DNA from: an uncultured Pelagibacteraceae bacterium
GTDB lineage: Bacteria > Pseudomonadota > Alphaproteobacteria > Pelagibacterales > Pelagibacteraceae
Assembly: GCA_902627805.1 (NCBI GenBank)
Contig: CACOKN010000002.1
Coordinates: 140,810 to 204,809 of the forward strand
Direction: 5' to 3'
Length of the DNA stretch: 64,000 bases
In this document: positions 33,482-44,844 of the stretch, one piece after another
Layout: every line of letters begins with the position of its first letter
Numbering within the stretch: position 1 is the first letter of the stretch
Position numbers and translations under genes: made by a program
Notes under the pieces: model-generated
The model's database searches: none
Seen by the model: only the letters and a program-made list of their open reading frames with translations
Told to the model about the DNA's origin: nothing

Positions 33482-33993
33482 CCTCTTTTTTCTATTATCT
33501 CAGAAATTTTTTTATTTCTTATTGAAGATATTTGCTTTGGTGAATTTTGTTTCAGTAGTGCTTTCATTGTAGCTCTAATCACATTATGGGCATTTGATGT
33601 ACCCATTGATTTAGCTACAATATCTTTTACTCCCAAAACCTCGCACACAGCTCGAACAGGACCTCCAGCTATTATACCCGTTCCTTTAGATGCTGCTCTC
33701 AATACAATTCTGCCAGATCCGTCCTTAGCTTTAACATCATGATGAATTGTTCTTCCTTCTCGAAGAGGTATATGAATAAGCTTCCTTCTTGCCATTTCAT
33801 TTGCTTTTTTTATAGCATCTGGCACTTGTTTTGCTTTAGCATGAGCTATTCCAATTTTACCGGACTGATTTCCAACAACAACTAGTGCTGAAAAACCAAA
33901 TCTACGTCCACCTTTTACTACTTTTGTTATACGATTAATGTGAACTAATTTTTCTAAAATATCGTCAGTTTTTTTATCTTTATTATTATCCAT
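33478..33993 (-). CDS. rpsE: 30S ribosomal protein S5
   Basis: [27 protein letters not shown]...; start taken at internal MDNNKDKK to avoid overlapping rplR. Confidence 0.96.
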   Translation of the reverse strand: MDNNKDKKTDDILEKLVHINRITKVVKGGRRFGFSALVVVGNQSGKIGIAHAKAKQVPDAIKKANEMARRKLIHIPLREGRTIHHDVKAKDGSGRIVLRAASKGTGIIAGGPVRAVCEVLGVKDIVAKSMGTSNAHNVIRATMKALLKQNSPKQISSIRNKKISEIIEKRG

Positions 33994-33994
33994 A

Positions 33995-34351
33995 TTAAAA
34001 TTCCATACCATTTTTACGTAAAGTTTCAGCAAAAACTTTTACTCTTCCATGATATTTATAAATGCCCCTATCAAAGTAAATTTTGGTTATTTTTTTTTCT
34101 TGTGCTTTTTTTGCTAATTTTTCAGCTACGATCTTGGATAATTCAGTTTTATTTACTTTTTGACCAGACTTAATATCTTTTTCAATTGATGATGCTGACA
34201 ATAAAGTTACATTTTTCATATCATCAATTATTTGTGCCGAAATATTCTTTGATGATCTAGAAATACTTAGTCTATATCTGTCATTTGAGGCAACATTTTT
34301 AACCTTATTGCTCACTCTAAATCTTTTTCTTTTACTAGTATCTAATTTCAT
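33995..34351 (-). CDS. rplR: 50S ribosomal protein L18
   Basis: [18 protein letters not shown]...[32 protein letters not shown]. Confidence 0.95.
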   Translation of the reverse strand: MKLDTSKRKRFRVSNKVKNVASNDRYRLSISRSSKNISAQIIDDMKNVTLLSASSIEKDIKSGQKVNKTELSKIVAEKLAKKAQEKKITKIYFDRGIYKYHGRVKVFAETLRKNGMEF

Positions 34352-34890
34352 TATTTCTTTTTTCCTTCTTTTTTCAAAATATGTTGACCTTTTTCTCTTA
34401 CACCCTTGCCTTTGTATGGTTCAATTTTTCTCAGAGTTTTAAGTTTAGATGCAATTGCACCTACTTGTTGTTTATCAGCACCACTTATTTTTAAAGTTGT
34501 TTGTTTTTCAACATTGATTTTAATTCCTTCTGGAATATCAAAATTGATATCATGGCTATAACCTAATTGTAAATTAAGTTGATTTCCTTTTAAAGCAGCT
34601 CGATATCCAACACCTACTAATTCTAGTATCTTCTCATATCCGGTGTTTGAACCAATAACTGCATTATTAATTAAACTTCTATTCATACCCCATAATCGCT
34701 TAGTTTCTTGATCAATTTTTTTTGGTTTGATTGATATTTCTTTTCCATCTTTTATATCAAGATTAAAAACTTCTAAGTCAATATTAATTGATTTTTTTCC
34801 CGAAGGCCCTTCTATGTTCAAAATATTACCAGCCAAAGCAACTTTGACTTTATCTGGAATTGAAATATTTATTTTACCAATTTTAGACAT
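34351..34890 (-). CDS. rplF: 50S ribosomal protein L6
   Basis: [17 protein letters not shown]...[23 protein letters not shown]. Confidence 0.97.
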   Translation of the reverse strand: MSKIGKINISIPDKVKVALAGNILNIEGPSGKKSINIDLEVFNLDIKDGKEISIKPKKIDQETKRLWGMNRSLINNAVIGSNTGYEKILELVGVGYRAALKGNQLNLQLGYSHDINFDIPEGIKINVEKQTTLKISGADKQQVGAIASKLKTLRKIEPYKGKGVREKGQHILKKEGKKK

Positions 34891-35285
34891 TAAAATACCT
34901 TACAAATTATTTCTCCACCCACTCTTTGCTTTCTTGCATCAATATCGGTCATGACACCTTTGGGGGTTGATACAATTGCTATACCTAAACCATTATTTAT
35001 TTTTGGTAAACTTTCTGCACTAGAAAAAATTCTTCTCCCTGGTTTTGAAACTCTTTCAAAAGTACTTATAACTGGGTTTCCTGAATGATATTTAAGTTCT
35101 AAAGATAATAAAGATTTATTATTTTCTTTATTCACTTTGAAGTCTTTTATAAAACCTTCATTTTTTAAGATATCAGCAATCTTAGTTTTAAAATTTGAAG
35201 AAGGTAATTCAACTTTCTTATGGTTTCTATCTTGAGCATTTTTTATTCTTGCTATCATATCGCCAATTGGATCACTTAAACTCAT
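34890..35285 (-). CDS. rpsH: 30S ribosomal protein S8
   Basis: MSLSDPIGDMIARIKNAQ...NGLGIAIVSTPKGVMTDIDARKQRVGGEIICKVF. Confidence 0.97.
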   Translation of the reverse strand: MSLSDPIGDMIARIKNAQDRNHKKVELPSSNFKTKIADILKNEGFIKDFKVNKENNKSLLSLELKYHSGNPVISTFERVSKPGRRIFSSAESLPKINNGLGIAIVSTPKGVMTDIDARKQRVGGEIICKVF

Positions 35286-35295
35286 ATTTTCCTTT

Positions 35296-35601
35296 CTACC
35301 AACTTGATTTAATTAAACCTGGTATCTTTCCTTGCAGACCTAATTGTCTTAATGCAATTCTTGATATTTTCAATTTTCTATAAACTCCGTGAGGTCTTCC
35401 GGTGATCTGACATCTATTCATCACTCTTACTTTCGCAGAGTTTCTAGGTAATTTTGATAATTTTTGTTGCGCTTTAAATCTTTCCTCAAAAGGGAGTTTT
35501 TTATTCATAATAATCTTTTTTAACTTTTGCCTTTTTTTAAATAGCCTGTCCGATAATTTTATTCGTTTATTGTTCTTGTTTATTGAGCTTAATTTAGCCA
35601 T
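35296..35601 (-). CDS. rpsN: 30S ribosomal protein S14
   Basis: [51 protein letters not shown]. Confidence 0.97.
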   Translation of the reverse strand: MAKLSSINKNNKRIKLSDRLFKKRQKLKKIIMNKKLPFEERFKAQQKLSKLPRNSAKVRVMNRCQITGRPHGVYRKLKISRIALRQLGLQGKIPGLIKSSW

Positions 35602-35602
35602 T

Positions 35603-36157
35603 TTAGTTATCTCCTTTTTTAATAAATGGAAAATTTAATTTTTCTAAAAGAGCAAAACTATGCTCTTTATTTTTAGCTGATATTACAATTACAATATCAA
35701 TACCACGAACCTTATCAGCACGATCAAAACTTACCTCAGGAAATATGATATGTTCTTTAACACCAAATGTGTAATTTCCAAATTTATCAAAACCATTTGC
35801 GGACAGACCTCTAAAATCTTTAATCCTTGGTAAAGCTATATTCACAAGTCTATCTAAAAATTCATACATTTTGTCTTTTCTAAGTGTAACCTTTAAGCCA
35901 GCATTTGACCCTTTTCTTGTTTTAAAATTTGCAACTGATTTTTTAAATTTGGTTATCACAGGTTTTTGACCTGTTATCTTTGCTAAATCCTCCTCACAAG
36001 ACTTTAATATTTTTGAGTCATTTCCATCTAATCCTAAGCCCATATTTAAAACAATTTTTTCAATTTTTGGACCCATGTACAAATTTTTAAAACCAAATTG
36101 AGATTTTAATGCAGGTTGTATTTCTTTATAATAAAGTTCTTTTAATCTCGGAGTCAT
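35603..36157 (-). CDS. rplE: 50S ribosomal protein L5
   Basis: [17 protein letters not shown]...KIVLNMGLG...[27 protein letters not shown]. Confidence 0.97.
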   Translation of the reverse strand: MTPRLKELYYKEIQPALKSQFGFKNLYMGPKIEKIVLNMGLGLDGNDSKILKSCEEDLAKITGQKPVITKFKKSVANFKTRKGSNAGLKVTLRKDKMYEFLDRLVNIALPRIKDFRGLSANGFDKFGNYTFGVKEHIIFPEVSFDRADKVRGIDIVIVISAKNKEHSFALLEKLNFPFIKKGDN

Positions 36158-36405
36158 TATTTTTTAGCCTCAGTTTTTTTAGTTTTTGTTTTTTCGTCAA
36201 TTAGTTTTAAATTTGATAAATGAATAAAACTTTCCTTTGAAAAAATTCCACCTTTTTTTTCCTTAGTTGTTTTTACGTGTCTCTTTACCATATTAATATC
36301 TTTAACTTTTGCTCTGTTGTTTGGTCTATCAATTTCAATTACTTCACCTTCTTTTTTTTTATCTCTGCCTGATAAAACTCGAACTTTTAAACCTTTTTTA
36401 ATCAT
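36157..36405 (-). CDS. rplX: 50S ribosomal protein L24
   Basis: [40 protein letters not shown]. Confidence 0.95.
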   Translation of the reverse strand: MIKKGLKVRVLSGRDKKKEGEVIEIDRPNNRAKVKDINMVKRHVKTTKEKKGGIFSKESFIHLSNLKLIDEKTKTKKTEAKK

Positions 36406-36773
36406 TACAAAACCTCTGGGGCTAATGAGATTATTTTCATTTGCCCTTTATTCCTTAATTCTCTAGTTACTGGACCAAAAATTCTAGTTCCTACTGGTTC
36501 ACCTTTATCATCAACCAGAACAGCCGCGTTATTATCAAATCTTACTTTTGATCCATCATCCCTATGAATTCCTTTTTTTACTCTCACCACCACTGCTTTG
36601 TGAACTGATCCTTTTTTTACTTTTCCCTTGGGAATTGCTTCTTTAACCGCAATCACTATCGTGTCTCCTATGCTTGCATATCTTCTTTTCGATCCACCTA
36701 AGACTTTAATACATTCAATTTTCTTTGCCCCAGTGTTATCGGCTACATTTAATTCTGTTTGGACCTGTATCAT
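36405..36773 (-). CDS. rplN: 50S ribosomal protein L14
   Basis: [37 protein letters not shown]. Confidence 0.98.
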   Translation of the reverse strand: MIQVQTELNVADNTGAKKIECIKVLGGSKRRYASIGDTIVIAVKEAIPKGKVKKGSVHKAVVVRVKKGIHRDDGSKVRFDNNAAVLVDDKGEPVGTRIFGPVTRELRNKGQMKIISLAPEVL

Positions 36774-37009
36774 TATTTTGTGTTCTCCATTACTTGGAAT
36801 TTCTTATTTTTTGAGAAAGGTTTGCTCTCAATGATTGATACCTTGTCGCCAGTTTTAAATTTATTATTTTCATCATGGGCATTATATTTTTTTCTCACTT
36901 TTATTACTTTTTTTAATAATGGATGAGAATATTTTCGTTCAACTAAAACAGTTATAGTTTTGTTAGGTTTATCACTTACAACCACACCTGTTAATATTTT
37001 CTTAGGCAT
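36773..37009 (-). CDS. rpsQ: 30S ribosomal protein S17
   Basis: [44 protein letters not shown]. Confidence 0.96.
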   Translation of the reverse strand: MPKKILTGVVVSDKPNKTITVLVERKYSHPLLKKVIKVRKKYNAHDENNKFKTGDKVSIIESKPFSKNKKFQVMENTK

Positions 37010-37202
37010 TTAATTTTCCTTTTAATATTGTTTTTAATCTAGCAATTGTTTTTTTTGTTTCAATAATTTTTGCAGGATTTGTAATCTGTGAATTCATCTT
37101 TTGAAATCTAAAATTAAATAAATCTTTTTTAAATTTATCAATACTTTTTATAATTTGATCTTTTGATAGTTTTTTAATTTCTTGTTTTTTCATATTAGGC
37201 AA
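37002..37202 (-). CDS. rpmC: 50S ribosomal protein L29
   Basis: 66 aa; [33 protein letters not shown]. Confidence 0.94.
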   Translation of the reverse strand: MPNMKKQEIKKLSKDQIIKSIDKFKKDLFNFRFQKMNSQITNPAKIIETKKTIARLKTILKGKLNA

Positions 37203-37605
37203 ATCTCTTTATGGTTTTTGTTTTAATTGGCAATTTTGCAGATGCTTTATATAACGCTTCTTTGGCTATCTGTTCTGAAACACCATCTACTTCAAATAAA
37301 ATTCTTCCTGGTTTTACACGACATGCATAGAATTCCGGAGAACCTTTTCCTTTACCCATACGTACTTCAATGGGTTTTTTAGAAACTGGAATATTTGGAA
37401 AAATTCTTGTCCAAACTCTTCCTTGTCTTTTCATGTGCCTTGTTAGAGCAACTCTAGCAGCCTCTATTTGTTTACCAGTAACCCTATCAGGAGATAGTGC
37501 TTTTAACGCGTAGGCACCATAATTAATAAAATTTGCTCTTGAAGCAGTTCCATGAATTCTACCTTTATGAGCTTTTCTCCATTTTGTTCTAACTGGCTGT
37601 AACAT
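37195..37605 (-). CDS. rplP: 50S ribosomal protein L16
   Basis: [25 protein letters not shown]...[28 protein letters not shown]. Confidence 0.97.
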   Translation of the reverse strand: MLQPVRTKWRKAHKGRIHGTASRANFINYGAYALKALSPDRVTGKQIEAARVALTRHMKRQGRVWTRIFPNIPVSKKPIEVRMGKGKGSPEFYACRVKPGRILFEVDGVSEQIAKEALYKASAKLPIKTKTIKRFA

Positions 37606-38286
37606 TTATTGTTTTCCTTCTTTAGGTGATGCTTTATTTGTTTCTTGACTAAATTCTTTTGCAAAAACTTCACCTTTATAAATCCAAACTTTTATTCCAA
37701 TTATTCCATAAGTAGTAAGTGCCTCAGCCTCTGCATAATCAATATCTGCTCTTAATGTGTGCGATGGAATGCTGCCATCTCTTAACCATTCAGTTCTAGC
37801 AATTTCATTTCCACCCAATCTTCCGCTCACTGAAACTTTAATTCCTTTAGCGCCTAATCTTAAACAAGATTGCATTGCTCTTTTCATTGCTCTTCTATAA
37901 GAAATTCTTTTAACTAATTGTTGAGCAATATTTTCAGCAACTAGATAAGCGTTTGTTTCGGGTTTTTTAACTTCTTTAATATTTAAAGTAACCTCATTAG
38001 AAGTAAATTTGGATAAATTATTTTTTATCTTATCAATATCACTACCTTTTTTTCCAATAACAAAACCTGGTCTAGAAGTGTAAATTGTAACGTAACATTT
38101 GTTTGCTGTTCTTTCGATCATCACTTTTGAAACTCCAGAATTAATAACATTTTTTTTGATATATTCTCTTATTTTAAAATCTTCTATGAGATAATTACCA
38201 AAATCTTTCTTTTTGGCGTACCAAACAGAGTCCCAACCTCTGTTAACACCTAATCTAAAACCTACCGGATTAACTTTTTGTCCCAT
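37606..38286 (-). CDS. rpsC: 30S ribosomal protein S3
   Basis: MGQKVNPVGFRLGVNRGWDSVWYA...; start set at MGQK (38286). Confidence 0.97.
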   Translation of the reverse strand: MGQKVNPVGFRLGVNRGWDSVWYAKKKDFGNYLIEDFKIREYIKKNVINSGVSKVMIERTANKCYVTIYTSRPGFVIGKKGSDIDKIKNNLSKFTSNEVTLNIKEVKKPETNAYLVAENIAQQLVKRISYRRAMKRAMQSCLRLGAKGIKVSVSGRLGGNEIARTEWLRDGSIPSHTLRADIDYAEAEALTTYGIIGIKVWIYKGEVFAKEFSQETNKASPKEGKQ

Positions 38287-38668
38287 GACTCTCCATTTTT
38301 TTTGCCTCTGATAAAATAATTGTAACACTTGAATAAGGTTTTAAAATTGGTGCAGCTCTTCCTTTTGCTCTTGGTCTAAACCTCTTCATAGTAATTTTCT
38401 TTCCACAATAAGCTTCTTTAACCACAAGTTTATCAATATCATACTGAAAATTATTTTCTGCGTTTGCAACAGCAGATGAAATAGTCTTTCTGATATCACG
38501 AGTAATTCTTTTTTCTGAAAACTGAAGATCTCTAATAGCTAACTCTACTTTCTTCCCAACTATACCTTTTAAAATAGGATTAAGTTTTCTTACACTAGAT
38601 CTAATATTGTTGTTAATAGATTTCACTACTTTTTCTTTTTTTGTTACTAATTTCTTTTTTTTACTCAT
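38270..38668 (-). CDS. rplV: 50S ribosomal protein L22
   Basis: VRKLNPILKGIVGKKVELAIRDLQFSEKRITRDIRKTISSAVANAENN...KRFRPRAKGRAAPILKPYSSVTIIL. Confidence 0.95.
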   Translation of the reverse strand: MSKKKKLVTKKEKVVKSINNNIRSSVRKLNPILKGIVGKKVELAIRDLQFSEKRITRDIRKTISSAVANAENNFQYDIDKLVVKEAYCGKKITMKRFRPRAKGRAAPILKPYSSVTIILSEAKKMESHGTKS

Positions 38669-38670
38669 AA

Positions 38671-38970
38671 TTATTTCTTAGCCTCTGCCTCAGCGGGTTT
38701 TGCTTTTTTATCTGCAGGTGTATGACCAAAAAAAGTTCTTGTTGGTGCAAATTCACCTAATTTGTGACCAACCATGTCTTCAGATATAGTAATGGGAATA
38801 AATTTTTTTCCGTTATAAATCAAAAAACTGACTCCTACAAATTCTGGAATTATTGTTGATTTTCTTGACCAAGTCTTAATAGGAATTTTTTTTGGATCAG
38901 TCTTATATTTATCAACTTTTTTAATTAAACTTTCTTCCACAAAAGGTCCTTTCCATACTGCTCTAGCCAT
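38671..38970 (-). CDS. rpsS: 30S ribosomal protein S19
   Basis: [19 protein letters not shown]...[51 protein letters not shown]. Confidence 0.98.
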   Translation of the reverse strand: MARAVWKGPFVEESLIKKVDKYKTDPKKIPIKTWSRKSTIIPEFVGVSFLIYNGKKFIPITISEDMVGHKLGEFAPTRTFFGHTPADKKAKPAEAEAKK

Positions 38971-39809
38971 TATTTTGTATCCTTCCTTTTGTTTCTTCTC
39001 TTCACGATGTATTTATCAGTTCTTTTATTGTCTCTTGTTTTCAATCCTTTTGCTGATTGTCCTTTAGGGGAAACTGGATGTCTTCCACCCGCTGATTTAC
39101 CTTCTCCACCACCATGCGGGTGATCTACTGGATTTTTAACAACACCCCTAGTATGTGGTCTTCTTCCTAACCATCGTGATCGTCCTGCTTTACCAATTTT
39201 GATATTTTTTTGATCAGGGTTACTTAATACACCAATTGTTGCCAATGATCTTGAATCGATTTTTCTAACTTCTCCTGATGCTAATTTAATCAAACTATAA
39301 TTTCCATCTAATCCACTAATCGTAACAGAAGTTCCAGCAGATCTTGCAATTTTACCTCCGCCTCCTGGTTGTATTTCAACATTGTGAATATCGATACCAA
39401 CTGGGATATCCTGCAAAGGCATGCAATTTCCAATTTTTATCTCTTTTTTTGATCCATTTTCAATTTTATCACCCACTTTTATTCTTTGTGGTGCTAGATA
39501 ATATGCATATGAATTATCATCAAATTTTACCAACATAATGTAACAAGATCTGTTCGGATCATATTCAATTCTTTCAACTGTCGCAGGCACATCAAATTTT
39601 TTTCTATAGAAGTCAACATGTCGATACATTTTTTTATGCCCACCAGCTCTATTTATAGATGTAATATGACCATTGTTGTTTCTCCCTTTCATTGCATTTT
39701 TAGGTGAAACTAAAGATTTAAAAGGTTTACCTTTCCAAAGACCAGTTCTATCAACAAGAATTGTTCCTCTAGTAGATTTTGTATATGGTTTAAAAGTTTT
39801 TAGTGCCAT
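38970..39809 (-). CDS. rplB: 50S ribosomal protein L2
   Basis: [21 protein letters not shown]...[34 protein letters not shown]. Confidence 0.98.
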   Translation of the reverse strand: MALKTFKPYTKSTRGTILVDRTGLWKGKPFKSLVSPKNAMKGRNNNGHITSINRAGGHKKMYRHVDFYRKKFDVPATVERIEYDPNRSCYIMLVKFDDNSYAYYLAPQRIKVGDKIENGSKKEIKIGNCMPLQDIPVGIDIHNVEIQPGGGGKIARSAGTSVTISGLDGNYSLIKLASGEVRKIDSRSLATIGVLSNPDQKNIKIGKAGRSRWLGRRPHTRGVVKNPVDHPHGGGEGKSAGGRHPVSPKGQSAKGLKTRDNKRTDKYIVKRRNKRKDTK

Positions 39810-39810
39810 T

Positions 39811-40113
39811 TTAAATTCCGGTTGTTAAATCAATACTTTGACCTTTTTTAAGTGTTATAATTGCTTTTTTAAAACCAGAGACTTTAACTTTTCTTCCTCT
39901 AGTTAATTTAGTTCTATTTTGTTTATTGATAATATTTACCTTTGTAACATTTACTTTAAAGATTTTTTCAATATTAATTTTTATATTTTTCTTATTTGCT
40001 TTTGATGGCACTTTAAATACAATCTTATTTTGTTCTGACAAATTTGTTGATTTTTCTGTCACTAAAGGTGATAAAATTTTGTCGTATAAGTGTATTTTTC
40101 CCATCTTAAGCAT
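39811..40113 (-). CDS. rplW: 50S ribosomal protein L23
   Basis: YDKILSPLVTEKSTNLSEQNKIVFKVPSKANKKNIKINIEKIFKVNVTKVN; exact start (MLKM or M) uncertain. Confidence 0.95.
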   Translation of the reverse strand: MLKMGKIHLYDKILSPLVTEKSTNLSEQNKIVFKVPSKANKKNIKINIEKIFKVNVTKVNIINKQNRTKLTRGRKVKVSGFKKAIITLKKGQSIDLTTGI

Positions 40114-40729
40114 ACCTCTTTTCTAATTCTTTTACAGATGTTTCGGTAAATACAACTTTTTTAAACTTAACTAAATCAAACGCACTAAAATGATTAATGT
40201 CTGTTACTTTAATATTTGGAATATTTCTAATTGATTTTTCAACATTATCTTTTGAGGTTTTGTCTAAGATTATTATTGAATTGGATATTTGAAATTTCTT
40301 TAAAATTAAATTCATCTCTTTAGTTTTTTTTATCTTAGTATTAAAATCGCTAAAAATTAGAAGGTTGTTATTCTTTATCTTGTCACTAATTAAAGATGCT
40401 ATACTTTGTTTTTTTTCACTCTTATTTAATTTTCTTTTTTTATAGGATAGTTCTCCTTTAGGTCCATGAGCTATACCACCACCAACAAAGATTGGGGCTT
40501 TTCTACTAGCATGTCTAGCATTACCTGTTCCTTTTTGTGCATAAATTTTTGACGTTGGACCTGAAACTTCATTTTGCTGCTTGGTTTTTGCGTGTCTACC
40601 TTTATAATTAGCATTAGTCTTATATAAAACTGTATTCACTAATCTCTTATTAATCTTAACTGAAAAAATCTTATCTAAAACTTCAATAGAACTTTTTTTA
40701 CCATCTAAATTAATTTTATCGACTTTCAT
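40106..40729 (-). CDS. rplD: 50S ribosomal protein L4
   Basis: RQNEVSGPTSKIYAQKGTGNARHASRKAPIFVGGGIAHGP-type motif. Confidence 0.96.
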   Translation of the reverse strand: MKVDKINLDGKKSSIEVLDKIFSVKINKRLVNTVLYKTNANYKGRHAKTKQQNEVSGPTSKIYAQKGTGNARHASRKAPIFVGGGIAHGPKGELSYKKRKLNKSEKKQSIASLISDKIKNNNLLIFSDFNTKIKKTKEMNLILKKFQISNSIIILDKTSKDNVEKSIRNIPNIKVTDINHFSAFDLVKFKKVVFTETSVKELEKRYA

Positions 40730-41439
40730 TATTTTTTCTTTTTCTCCGGTGTTTTCTTTGCTAATTCAGCAGCTTTTTGTTTTTCACTGATTGTCATTTT
40801 TTTTATATTTTTAACTGAACCTCTTACTAGAATTTCAGAATTTTTTGCTCCTGGGATAGATCCTTTCAAATATAAAAGTTCATTTTCTAGATCAGTTTTG
40901 ATAATTTCAATATTTTGCATAGTTCTTAATTTATCTCCCATATGTCCAGCCATTTTTTTCCCTTTAAATACCTTGCCAGGATCTTGTCTTTGACCTGTTG
41001 AACCATGTGATCTATGTGAAATTGAAACCCCGTGTGTAGCTCTTAAACCTCCAAAATTGTGCCTTTTCATAGCGCCTGCAAAACCTTTTCCAATTGTTTT
41101 TGATCTAGTATCTACAAATTTAACATCTTTAAAAATCTCTAATCCAAATTCATTTCCCTCTTTATAATTTTCAATGTTTTGAACTCTATATTCTTTAAGT
41201 TTCTTTTTAGCTTCAGTATTTCTTTTAGAAAAATAACCTTTCATAGCTTTTGTAAGTTTTGAACTTTTAATCTTACCGTATCCAAGTTGAACTGCAGTGT
41301 AACCTCTTTTTTCTTTATCTATCACCTGGATTACTCTCGCTTTTTCTATTTTTAGTACAGTAACTGGCACCAATTGACCAGATTTATAAAATTCTCTAGT
41401 CATTCCAATTTTTTTTCCTAATAAAGCAATCTCACTCAT
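40729..41439 (-). CDS. rplC: 50S ribosomal protein L3
   Basis: LLGKKIGMTREFYKSGQLVPVTVLKIE...HNFGGLRATHGVSISHRSHGSTGQRQDPGKVFKGKKMAGHMG. Confidence 0.97.
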   Translation of the reverse strand: MSEIALLGKKIGMTREFYKSGQLVPVTVLKIEKARVIQVIDKEKRGYTAVQLGYGKIKSSKLTKAMKGYFSKRNTEAKKKLKEYRVQNIENYKEGNEFGLEIFKDVKFVDTRSKTIGKGFAGAMKRHNFGGLRATHGVSISHRSHGSTGQRQDPGKVFKGKKMAGHMGDKLRTMQNIEIIKTDLENELLYLKGSIPGAKNSEILVRGSVKNIKKMTISEKQKAAELAKKTPEKKKK

Positions 41440-41441
41440 AA

Positions 41442-41750
41442 TTATATCTTTATCTCCACATCAACACCTGATGCTAAATCTAACTTCATTAAAGCCTCGA
41501 CAGTTTGTGGAGTTGGCTCAATTATATCAATTAATCTTTTATGAGTCCTTGACTCAAATTGTTCTCTACTTTTTTTATCTATATGAGGAGATCTTAAAAC
41601 TGTATATCTTTCAATCCTGGTTGGTAATGGAATTGGACCTTTAATTGTAGCTCCAGTTCTTTTAACTGTATTAACTATTTCCTCAGTCGAAGCATCTAGA
41701 ATTTTATTGTCGTAAGCTCTGAGTTTAATTCTAATATTCTGTTTTTCCAT
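41442..41750 (-). CDS. rpsJ: 30S ribosomal protein S10
   Basis: [66 protein letters not shown]. Confidence 0.98.
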   Translation of the reverse strand: MEKQNIRIKLRAYDNKILDASTEEIVNTVKRTGATIKGPIPLPTRIERYTVLRSPHIDKKSREQFESRTHKRLIDIIEPTPQTVEALMKLDLASGVDVEIKI

Positions 41751-41751
41751 T

Positions 41752-43830
41752 TTAGCCTGCTATTTTTTTTGTTACTTCGTCTTGAACATTTTGTGGAACT
41801 TTTGCATAATGATCAAAAAACATTGAATATTGTGCTCGCCCTTGTGACATTGATCTTAAGCTATTAATGTATCCAAACATATTTGCTAAAGGCACCATTG
41901 CAGTTATTACTGTTGCATTACCTCTTTGTTCTTGTGTACTTATTTGTCCTCTTCGACTATTTAAATCTCCAATAACATCACCCATATAGTCTTCGGGCGT
42001 TACTACCTCAACTCTCATGACTGGCTCTAGTAATTTTAAACCACCTTTTGTACAAGCATCTTTGAAACATGCTCTACTTGCGAGTTCAAAAGCTAATACG
42101 CTAGAATCAACATCATGGTGTAAACCATCTAAAATTGTAACTTTATAATCAATCATTGGAAACCCTGCTAAAATCCCACCATCAGAAACTGTTTCAATAC
42201 CTTTTTCAACGCCTGGAATAAACTCTTTTGGAATTGCTCCACCTTTAATTTTACTTTCAACAGCTCTCCCTTTGCCAGGTTCTTGAGGTTCTACTAATAA
42301 TTTTACTTTTGCAAATTGTCCTGCACCACCACTTTGTTTTTTGTGCGTGTATTCTACTTCTGATGAGTTTTCTATTGTTTCTCTGTATGCTACTTGTGGA
42401 GCTCCGACATTAGCTTCGACTTTAAATTCTCTTTTCATTCTATCAACAATGATATCTAAGTGTAATTCACCCATCCCTTTAATAATTGTTTGTCCAGACT
42501 CTTCATCAGATGAAACTCTAAATGAGGGATCTTCTTTGGCTAATCTACCCAAAGCTTCACCCATTTTTTCCTGGTCGGCTTTTGTTTTTGGTTCAACTGC
42601 AATTTCAATTACTGGGTCAGGAAATTCCATTGGTTCTAGAAGGATTGGGTTATCCTTATTGCATAACGTGTGACCAGTAATGGTATTTTTCAAGCCAGCT
42701 AGTGATACGATATCACCTGCATTTGCTTCCTTGATATCCTCTCTAGAGTTTGCATGCATTAATAACATTCTACCAACTCTTTCTTCTTTTTCTTTTGAGG
42801 AATTATACACAGCCGTTCCTGTTTTTATTGTACCTGAATAAATTCTAATAAATGTTAATGATCCTACAAATGGGTCATTTGCTACTTTAAATGCTAACGC
42901 AGAAAATGGTGCACCATCATCAAATTTCATCTCAATTTCATCCTCTGATCCCAATTTAGTTCCTTTAATTGAACCAATATCAATGGGGCTTGGAAGATAG
43001 TTAATCACCGCATCAAGTAGTGGCTGAACACCCTTATTTTTAAAAGCTGAACCAGTTAATACAGGAACAAAATCAAAGTTTAATGTTCCTTTTCTTATAC
43101 ACTTAATCAAATCTTCTTCTTTAATTTCTTCACCATTTAGATAAGACTCCATCAGTTTTTCGTCTTGCTCTACAGCCAATTCAACTAATTCTGTTCGATA
43201 TTTTTGAGAGATTTCTTTGAGATCCTCAGGGATTTCTTTATATTCCCATTCAGCACCTAGAGCCTCATTTTTCCAAACTTGTGCTTTCATTTTAACAAGG
43301 TCAACAACACCGGTTAAAGAAGCTTCAATACCTATTGGTACTTGTATGACCAATGGTTTTGCTCCCAATCTGTCTTTGATCATATCTACACACCTAAAAA
43401 AGTCTGCACCAGTTCTATCTAACTTATTTACAAAACAAATTCTCGGTACTTTATATTTGTCAGCTTGTCGCCACACTGTTTCTGATTGAGGTTCCACACC
43501 TGCTACACCATCAAATACTGCAACCGCACCATCTAGTACCTTAAGTGATCTTTCAACTTCAATGGTAAAATCTACGTGACCTGGTGTATCGATAATATTA
43601 ATTCTGTGATCTTGCCAAAAGCAGGTTGTTGCAGCTGATGTGATTGTAATTCCTCTTTCTTGCTCTTGTTCCATCCAATCCATGGTAGCTGCACCATCGT
43701 GAACTTCACCAATTTTATGGCTTTTACCTGTGTAATATAAAATTCTTTCAGTTGTAGTTGTTTTACCAGCATCTATGTGGGCCATGATCCCAATATTTCT
43801 ATATTTGTCTAATGTATGAGTTCTGGCCAT
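41752..43830 (-). CDS. fusA: Elongation factor G
   Basis: [24 protein letters not shown]...[43 protein letters not shown]. Confidence 0.98.
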   Translation of the reverse strand: MARTHTLDKYRNIGIMAHIDAGKTTTTERILYYTGKSHKIGEVHDGAATMDWMEQEQERGITITSAATTCFWQDHRINIIDTPGHVDFTIEVERSLKVLDGAVAVFDGVAGVEPQSETVWRQADKYKVPRICFVNKLDRTGADFFRCVDMIKDRLGAKPLVIQVPIGIEASLTGVVDLVKMKAQVWKNEALGAEWEYKEIPEDLKEISQKYRTELVELAVEQDEKLMESYLNGEEIKEEDLIKCIRKGTLNFDFVPVLTGSAFKNKGVQPLLDAVINYLPSPIDIGSIKGTKLGSEDEIEMKFDDGAPFSALAFKVANDPFVGSLTFIRIYSGTIKTGTAVYNSSKEKEERVGRMLLMHANSREDIKEANAGDIVSLAGLKNTITGHTLCNKDNPILLEPMEFPDPVIEIAVEPKTKADQEKMGEALGRLAKEDPSFRVSSDEESGQTIIKGMGELHLDIIVDRMKREFKVEANVGAPQVAYRETIENSSEVEYTHKKQSGGAGQFAKVKLLVEPQEPGKGRAVESKIKGGAIPKEFIPGVEKGIETVSDGGILAGFPMIDYKVTILDGLHHDVDSSVLAFELASRACFKDACTKGGLKLLEPVMRVEVVTPEDYMGDVIGDLNSRRGQISTQEQRGNATVITAMVPLANMFGYINSLRSMSQGRAQYSMFFDHYAKVPQNVQDEVTKKIAG

Positions 43831-43836
43831 AATATT

Positions 43837-44307
43837 TTACCACCTAAAATGTGCAAAAGCCTTATTAGATTCTGCCATTTTATGTACATCTTCTTTTTTC
43901 TTTACAGCTGCACCTTTTTTTTCATATGCATCATAAAGTTCGTTAAAAATTTTATCAGACATATGTTTATCTTTTCTTTTTCTTGCTGAATCTATAAGCC
44001 ATCTGATAGCTAGAGCTTGTGCTCTTTTACTTTTAACTTCAACTGGAACTTGATATGTAGCCCCACCTACTCTTCGTGATCTTACTTCTACAGTAGGTTT
44101 GATATTATTAATTGCTTCATTAAAAATATTAATAGGTTCATCTTTTGATTTTGTTTTTATCTTTTCGATTGCATCATAAACTATTTTAGTAGCTACTCCT
44201 CTTTTGCCATCGTACATAATATTATTAATTAATTTAGGTATAATTGTGGAATTAAATTTTGGATCAGGAACAATATTTTTTTTTGGTTGTGTTTTTTTTC
44301 TAGACAT
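43837..44307 (-). CDS. rpsG: 30S ribosomal protein S7
   Basis: MSRKKTQPKKNIVPDPKFNS...VEVRSRRVGGATYQVPVEVKSKRAQALAIRWL. Confidence 0.98.
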   Translation of the reverse strand: MSRKKTQPKKNIVPDPKFNSTIIPKLINNIMYDGKRGVATKIVYDAIEKIKTKSKDEPINIFNEAINNIKPTVEVRSRRVGGATYQVPVEVKSKRAQALAIRWLIDSARKRKDKHMSDKIFNELYDAYEKKGAAVKKKEDVHKMAESNKAFAHFRW

Positions 44308-44309
44308 GT

Positions 44310-44681
44310 CTATTTACCTTTTTTTGTTCCGTATAAAGATCTTCTTTTCTTTCTATTTGCCACTCCCTGTGTATCAAGATTACCTCTTAAAATATGATAA
44401 CGAACACCTGGTAAATCTTTTACCCTACCGCCTCTAATTAGAACGACAGAGTGCTCTTGAAGATTATGACCTTCTCCAGGTATATATGCTGTTACTTCAA
44501 AACCATTTGATAACCTCACTCTAGCAACTTTTCTAAGAGCAGAATTAGGTTTTTTTGGAGTTGTAGTATAAACTTTTACACAAACACCTCGTTTAAGAGG
44601 TTGTTTTTGTAATGCAGGAACTTTGTTCCTAGCAATAGATTTGGCTCTTTTTTTTCTTAACAACTGGTTAATAGTCGGCAT
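44310..44681 (-). CDS. rpsL: 30S ribosomal protein S12
   Basis: [97 protein letters not shown]. Confidence 0.99.
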   Translation of the reverse strand: MPTINQLLRKKRAKSIARNKVPALQKQPLKRGVCVKVYTTTPKKPNSALRKVARVRLSNGFEVTAYIPGEGHNLQEHSVVLIRGGRVKDLPGVRYHILRGNLDTQGVANRKKRRSLYGTKKGK

Positions 44682-44712
44682 ATTTTAAATTTAAATTGTT
44701 TATTTTTGAATG

Positions 44713-44732
44713 AAATAACTGACAGGTTATTT
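44713..44732 (-). promoter_or_regulatory. Hairpin in rpsL 5' leader
   Basis: Perfect 7-bp inverted repeat AAATAAC-TGACAG-GTTATTT (plus strand). Confidence 0.45.
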
Positions 44733-44743
44733 GTGGCAGCGTT

Positions 44744-44764
44744 TAGTGTCTAAAGTTAACACTA
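44744..44764 (-). promoter_or_regulatory. Second hairpin in rpsL 5' leader
   Basis: Inverted repeat TAGTGT-CTAAAGTTA-ACACTA (plus strand). Confidence 0.4.
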
Positions 44765-44787
44765 CATTCCAACCAAAAAATATCGCC

Positions 44788-44815
44788 AAATTACTTATTA
44801 ATTTAATTTTGTCAA
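44788..44815 (-). promoter_or_regulatory. Candidate sigma70 promoter upstream of rpsL
   Basis: Minus strand TTGACA-N16-TAATTT in the 163-bp rpoC-rpsL gap. Confidence 0.5.
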
Positions 44816-44844
44816 ACTAAAACTAGTTGGCAAAAGTGTTATTT

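Noticed and set aside
42341-43489. Plus-strand ORFs 42341-42673 and 43217-43489 antisense to fusA
   Set aside because: Fully inside conserved EF-G coding sequence on the opposite strand; chance ORFs.
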